A stretch of DNA of 11,494 nucleotides from an uncultured Alphaproteobacteria bacterium (GTDB taxonomy: Bacteria; Pseudomonadota; Alphaproteobacteria; HIMB59; GCA-002718135), in the NCBI GenBank assembly GCA_902517315.1, contig CABYBP010000025.1, positions 1 to 11,494 of the forward strand, read 5' to 3'. Below, in pieces: positions 7,588 to 11,494 of the stretch. Within the stretch, counting starts at the first letter, position 1; the number at the start of each line of letters is the position of its first letter. Made by a program: the position numbers and the translations under genes. The notes under the pieces were generated by a model. The model had not been told where the DNA came from, ran no database searches, and worked only from the letters and a program-made list of their open reading frames with translations.

Positions 7588-9828
7588 TTATAACTTTCTG
7601 CTTGTTGAAATTTCTTCAAATGTTTCAATTATATCACCTACTTTAATGTCACTGTAGTTGTCTAGCATTACACCGCATTCAAATCCTGATTTTACCTCAG
7701 ATACCTCTTCTTTAAATCTTTTAAGACTGCTAATTTGTCCTTTATGAATCACAATATTATCTCTTAAAATTCTAATCTGTGATTTTCGAGAAATATGACC
7801 ATCTTTAACCATACAACCTGCAATATTTCCTATTTTTGAGATATTAAATACCTCTCTAATTTCAACATTTCCAGTTATATTTTCAGAAATATCAGGTTTT
7901 AAAAGACCAGTTAGAAGATTTTTTACATCATCAATAAGTTCATAAATAATCGAATAATATTTAATATCTACACCATCTCTTTTAGCTATATCCCGCGCAT
8001 GAGGTAGTGCTCTAACATTAAAACCAACTATAAATCCATTTCCTGAGCCAGCTAAAGTAACGTCGCTCTCAGTAATTGCTCCCACTCCTTTATAAATAAC
8101 ATTTACTTTAACTTCTTCTGTTGACAGTTTAGTTATTGAATTTTCAATTGCTTCTGCAGAACCTTGAACATCTGTTTTAATTACAACTGGAAGACTTGTT
8201 GCTTCACCTTTATTAATTTGGGCAAACATTTCTTCAACATTTGATTTTACAACTGTATTTTTTTGAATTTGTAGTTTACTAGATCTAAATTCTGCTATCT
8301 TACGAGCAATACTTTCATTTTCAACTACAATAAAATCATCACCAGCTAAAGGGTTAGAGTCAAAACCTAGAACTTCTACTGGTACTGATGGTTCAGCTTG
8401 CTTTATATTTTTACCCTTATCATCAATTAGAGCTTTAACTTTTCCCCATTCGGAGCCTGATACAAAAATATCACTGACTTTTAGTGTTCCTTTTTGTACT
8501 AATACTGTTGCAACTGAACCCCTTCCTTTTTCAAGTTTTGATTCTATAACAGATCCTCTAGCTTTTCTATCAGGGTTAACTTTAAGATTAAGAAGATCAG
8601 CTTGTAAATGAATTGCTTCTTCTAATTTATCTAAATTTGTTCCTTTAATTGCAGATACTTCAATGTCTAAAACTTCTCCACTTAATTTTTCAACAATTAC
8701 TTGATGACTAAGTAATTCATTTCTAACTTTATCAGGATCAGCTCCAGGAAGATCTATTTTGTTAATAGCAACTATTATTGGTACTTCAGCAGATTTCGCA
8801 TGAGCAATTGATTCAATAGTCTGAGGTTTAATTCCGTCATCAGCTGCTACAACAAGAATTATTATATCTGTTGTTTTAGATCCTCTGGCTCTCATATTTG
8901 AAAAAGCAGCATGACCAGGTGTATCAATAAATGTAATTTTTTTATTATTATTACTAATTTGATAAGCTCCAATATGTTGAGTAATCCCACCAGCCTCACC
9001 AGATACTACATTACTTTCTCTGAAAGCATCAAGCAAAGAAGTTTTTCCATGATCAACATGCCCCATGATAGTTACTACCGGGGCTCTTTTAATAAGACTG
9101 CCTTCGTTATCTTCAAAATCTTTAATATCATTTAATACATCATCATCTTTAACTACAGTTACTTTATGGCCTAATTCTTCGGCAACTAATTGTGCTGTAT
9201 CAGATTCTAAAGATTGTGTAGCATTTGCCATAACGCCCATTTTCATAAGAGTTTTCACTACATCTGCAGTTTTTTCAGCCATTCTGTTAGCTAAATCTTG
9301 AACAGTGATAAAATCAGGAATAGAAATCTCTCTAGAAATTTTATTCTCATCTTCATCGTTTACTGTTTTTTGTCTTTCTTTTTCTCTAGCTCTTTTTATT
9401 TTTGCTAAACTTGGAAATTTATCAAACTCTTGTTCTTCTTGTTCAAGTATTTTTTTTGCATCAGACTTATTAAAATCATCTTCAAGTGGTCTAAGAGTAG
9501 ATTTTTTCTGTTGTGTTTTTTTATCTACATTTTTTTTATTTTTATTTTCAAAATTCCTTGTTTTATTAGGAGAGGAAAAGTTTGCTTGTGGTGCAGAATT
9601 TAAACTGGATCTTGGTGTTCTTAAACTAGAAGATCCTCTAAAATTTGATTGAGTTGTAGATGAACTTTTCTGTTGATTATTTTTATTTTTGAAAACAATT
9701 TGAATTGTTTTTTTGTTTCCATCATTTCTTGCTTTATCACCTCCTGGACCAAGATTTTTTCTTATTTGTAATCTTCCTGAAGAAGATAGTTTAAGTGGTT
9801 TTTTCTTATTACCTTTATCTTTATCCAA
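7588..9828 (-). CDS. infB: Translation initiation factor IF-2
   Basis: GTPase that places initiator fMet-tRNA on the 30S subunit and promotes subunit joining. At 746 residues it is shorter than E. coli IF2 (890), mainly through a compact N-terminus. Residues 11-47 (KLSSSGRLQIRKNL and on) resemble the alphaproteobacterial IF2 N-terminal motif. Residues 48-115 are a low-complexity Asn/Ser/Lys/Gln linker. An IF2_N domain follows at about 169-220, then the G domain: G1 GHVDHGKT (256-263), G2 GGITQHIGAY (280-289), G3 DTPGHAAF (302-309), G4 NKID (356-359), G5 SAIKG (392-396). The beta-barrel and C-terminal domains run to the end. The start is TTG at 9826-9828, with an in-frame TGA four codons upstream, a GAGGA site 6 bases before it, and no in-frame ATG until residue 183. 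It follows the nusA stop by 2 bases. Confidence 0.97.
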   Translation of the reverse strand: MDKDKGNKKKPLKLSSSGRLQIRKNLGPGGDKARNDGNKKTIQIVFKNKNNQQKSSSTTQSNFRGSSSLRTPRSSLNSAPQANFSSPNKTRNFENKNKKNVDKKTQQKKSTLRPLEDDFNKSDAKKILEQEEQEFDKFPSLAKIKRAREKERQKTVNDEDENKISREISIPDFITVQDLANRMAEKTADVVKTLMKMGVMANATQSLESDTAQLVAEELGHKVTVVKDDDVLNDIKDFEDNEGSLIKRAPVVTIMGHVDHGKTSLLDAFRESNVVSGEAGGITQHIGAYQISNNNKKITFIDTPGHAAFSNMRARGSKTTDIIILVVAADDGIKPQTIESIAHAKSAEVPIIVAINKIDLPGADPDKVRNELLSHQVIVEKLSGEVLDIEVSAIKGTNLDKLEEAIHLQADLLNLKVNPDRKARGSVIESKLEKGRGSVATVLVQKGTLKVSDIFVSGSEWGKVKALIDDKGKNIKQAEPSVPVEVLGFDSNPLAGDDFIVVENESIARKIAEFRSSKLQIQKNTVVKSNVEEMFAQINKGEATSLPVVIKTDVQGSAEAIENSITKLSTEEVKVNVIYKGVGAITESDVTLAGSGNGFIVGFNVRALPHARDIAKRDGVDIKYYSIIYELIDDVKNLLTGLLKPDISENITGNVEIREVFNISKIGNIAGCMVKDGHISRKSQIRILRDNIVIHKGQISSLKRFKEEVSEVKSGFECGVMLDNYSDIKVGDIIETFEEISTSRKL

Positions 9829-9830
9829 TT

Positions 9831-11369
9831 TTAATCCTCATTTTCTTTTTCAGACCAGAAACCTCTTGCTTCCATTATCATATTATTAGCTAAGCTCTCA
9901 TCAAGATCTAATTCTTTTAAAATACCTTCTTCTTTATCTATAAGTTCGAAGGTTGCTAAATCAGCAAAATCATTAATATTTAGAATATTTGATTTGACTA
10001 GTTTTGCCAAAATACTATTATTCATTCCTTGCAAATTTTTTAGTTTTTCATCTTTAATGTTCTCATCTATAAGTTTTTTATCGGACACTTCTTTATCTTT
10101 TACAAAGCTTTTAGATCTATCTATGATTTCTTGAGCTAAAGAAGTGTCAAAACCTTCTATTTTTTCTAAATTATCTAAAGTTTCAGAAGCTATAGACTCA
10201 ACAGTCGTGTAACCATCTGTGACAAGTAATTGCGCGATAACATCTTCAACATCAAGAGTCTCTGCAAGTAAAACACTTTTTTCTTTGAATTCCTGTTGTC
10301 TTCTTTCTGATTCTTCATCTTCAGTTAAAATATCTATTTCTAAACTTGTTAAGTTGGAAGCTAACTTTACATTTTGTCCTTTTCTTCCAATTGCCAAACT
10401 TAGTTGATCATCGGGGATTACAACCTCAACTTTATTTTTTTCTTCATATAAAAATATTTTACTTACTTCAGCAGGAGCAAGCGCATTTGCTAAGAAGGTA
10501 GCTGGGTTATCTGACCAAGTAACAATATCAATTTTTTCACCTTGTAATTCATTTACTACAGCTTGAACCCTCGATCCCCTCATTCCTACGCAAGCACCTA
10601 CTGGATCTATCGTTGAATCTTCAGTAAAGACACTAATTTTAGCCCTTGAACCAGGATCTCTTGCAACACTTTTAACAAGAATCACACTTTCATAAATTTC
10701 AGGTACTTCTTGGAAGAAAAGTTTAGCTAAAAATTGAGGATGAGTTCTCGATAAGAAAACTTGATATCCTTTAACATCATTCTTAACCTCATAAATATAA
10801 GCTCTCACTCTATCACCATTCTTAAAAGACTCCCTTGGGATTAATTCTTCTCTTTTAATTATTGCTTCACTTTTTCCTAAATCTATAATTAGATTTCCAA
10901 ATTCTGATCTTTTAACTATACCAACAGCTATTTCACCAACTTTATCTTTGTATTCTTCGTATTGATTAGATTTATCTGCTTCTCTTACTTTTTGAATAAT
11001 GACACCTTTAGCATTTTGTGCTGCAACCCTACCTAATTCAATTGGGGGTAATTCTTTTATAACAAACTCGCCTAAATTTATGTCAGGGTTAGTTTTTTTT
11101 GCATCATCTAAAAGAATTTGTCTAGATTGTAATTCTTCATCTATATTTTCAACAACCTCCAAGTATGAATTTAATTTAAAATCACCTGTAGCCCTGTCTA
11201 TAGAAATTCTTATATCGATTTCTTGACCATATTTAACCCTTGCAGCTTTTTCTAATGCTTGTTCCATAGCAGAAAAAACTGAATCTTGGTCAATATTCTT
11301 TTCTTGTGCTACATTAGAAGCAACTTGCAGCATCTCTTCTCTAATTACATTATATTTTTTTTTTGCCAT
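9831..11369 (-). CDS. nusA: Transcription termination/antitermination factor NusA
   Basis: RNA polymerase-associated factor that enhances pausing and intrinsic termination and takes part in rRNA antitermination. Its 512 residues match the proteobacterial length (E. coli 495). Domain order is the N-terminal RNAP-binding domain (about 1-130), S1 (about 145-209), KH1 (about 240-300, GMRG at 262-265), KH2 (about 310-360, GRKG at 328-331), and two C-terminal helix-hairpin-helix/acidic repeats (about 370-420 and, more diverged, about 433-503). Both KH loops are intact. The ATG at 11367-11369 starts the family N-terminus MAKKKY. No Shine-Dalgarno precedes it, because the upstream bases are the U-tract of an intrinsic terminator and ATAAAT. 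It is the first gene of the minus-strand operon and is followed by infB after 2 bases. Confidence 0.97.
   Translation of the reverse strand: MAKKKYNVIREEMLQVASNVAQEKNIDQDSVFSAMEQALEKAARVKYGQEIDIRISIDRATGDFKLNSYLEVVENIDEELQSRQILLDDAKKTNPDINLGEFVIKELPPIELGRVAAQNAKGVIIQKVREADKSNQYEEYKDKVGEIAVGIVKRSEFGNLIIDLGKSEAIIKREELIPRESFKNGDRVRAYIYEVKNDVKGYQVFLSRTHPQFLAKLFFQEVPEIYESVILVKSVARDPGSRAKISVFTEDSTIDPVGACVGMRGSRVQAVVNELQGEKIDIVTWSDNPATFLANALAPAEVSKIFLYEEKNKVEVVIPDDQLSLAIGRKGQNVKLASNLTSLEIDILTEDEESERRQQEFKEKSVLLAETLDVEDVIAQLLVTDGYTTVESIASETLDNLEKIEGFDTSLAQEIIDRSKSFVKDKEVSDKKLIDENIKDEKLKNLQGMNNSILAKLVKSNILNINDFADLATFELIDKEEGILKELDLDESLANNMIMEARGFWSEKENED
9835..9839 (-). promoter_or_regulatory. infB: Shine-Dalgarno that fixes the TTG start of infB
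   Basis: GAGGA on the minus strand lies inside the last two sense codons of nusA (GAG GAT), 6 bases before the TTG at 9826-9828. This is a good spacing for initiation. It supports TTG as the real infB start, since an in-frame TGA lies just upstream and no ATG is available in the N-terminal region. Confidence 0.7.
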
Positions 11370-11375
11370 ATTTAT

Positions 11376-11401
11376 AAAAAAAAGGTGGGATGCCCCACCT
11401 T
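11376..11401 (-). terminator. Intrinsic terminator/possible attenuator in the nusA leader
   Basis: Read on the minus strand, AAGGTGGG, loop GCAT and CCCACCTT form a perfect 8-bp stem with six G-C pairs, followed by eight consecutive T's. This is a textbook rho-independent terminator and the most G+C-rich short segment in the window. It is oriented towards nusA, and its U-tract stops 6 bases before the nusA ATG. On the plus strand the hairpin is followed by TTAATAAT, not a T run, so it would not work well in that direction. It could end an upstream minus-strand transcript, regulate nusA by attenuation, or both. Confidence 0.85.
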
Positions 11402-11411
11402 AATAATACTG

Positions 11412-11439
11412 CGTATATTAATATTTTACAGAATTTCAA
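11412..11439 (-). promoter_or_regulatory. Weak candidate sigma-70-type promoter for nusA
   Basis: On the minus strand, TTGAAA (11439-11434) is separated by 16 bases from TATACG (11417-11412). The -35 box matches 5 of 6 consensus bases, and the -10 box is poor. If used, transcription would start near 11405, a few bases before the terminator hairpin, giving a leader of about 35-40 bases made almost entirely of that hairpin. In such A+T-rich DNA chance matches are common, so this is only a candidate. Confidence 0.25.
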
Positions 11440-11494
11440 GCTTATAATTTTCTCAGAATGAATAAAGATGGTTTTATTTGAGAATTAATTGCTT

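Noticed and set aside
9305..9652. Plus-strand Ser/Phe/Leu-rich frame of 115 codons opposite infB
   Set aside because: It is the complement of the Lys/Asn/Ser-rich IF2 linker; its low-complexity composition follows directly from that region.
11458..11481. Short plus-strand frame starting with ATG near the window end
   Set aside because: It encodes only seven residues before a stop, with no supporting signal.
11442..11494. Minus-strand frames open at the window edge as the 3' end of an upstream gene such as rimP
   Set aside because: At most 16 residues are visible and none match a motif I can recognise, so no gene is called.

Overview
The window looks like a piece of an A+T-rich, streamlined alphaproteobacterial chromosome, most like the marine SAR11/Pelagibacterales type. 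By eye roughly 70% of bases are A or T (not computed). The reasons are the FabA N-terminus of the alphaproteobacterial form ([15 protein letters not shown]), the fabA-fabB-fabI trio, the alphaproteobacterial type of IF2 N-terminus, gene spacings of a few bases or overlaps almost everywhere, and Lys/Asn/Ile-rich proteins. The lineage is inferred from these features, not from a search.

Plus strand, 1-3181. The 3' part of an E1-like adenylyltransferase gene (ThiF/MoeB/HesA family, cut by the window start) is followed after 39 bases by fabA, fabB and fabI. FabA and FabB together make the unsaturated branch of type II fatty acid synthesis. FabI completes each elongation cycle by reducing the enoyl-ACP. 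fabA-fabB are 3 bases apart and fabB-fabI overlap by 8, so they form one operon.

Minus strand, 11369 down to 3178. This is the classic transcription/translation operon in the order nusA, infB, rbfA, truB, rpsO, pnp: an elongation/termination factor, initiation factor IF2, a 30S maturation factor, the tRNA U55 pseudouridine synthase, ribosomal protein S15 and polynucleotide phosphorylase. A cytosolic-type glycerophosphodiester phosphodiesterase (GDPD) is attached to the 3' end and overlaps pnp by 23 bases. Every junction is between a 23-base overlap and a 22-base gap, which implies one polycistronic message with translational coupling. infB and the GDPD gene both start with TTG, and in each case no ATG fits. 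The two operons converge with their stop codons overlapping by 4 bases (3178-3181), with no terminator between them.

The most notable signal is at the head of the nusA operon. A strong intrinsic terminator (8-bp stem, 4-base loop, eight U's) points in the direction of nusA and ends only 6 bases before the nusA ATG. Anything transcribing nusA from further upstream must read through it. Because NusA itself promotes intrinsic termination, this is a plausible autoregulatory attenuator. No rimP gene is recognisable in the 125 bases upstream of nusA. There are no tRNA or rRNA genes, mobile elements or CRISPR arrays, and no gene-free stretch longer than about 125 bases.
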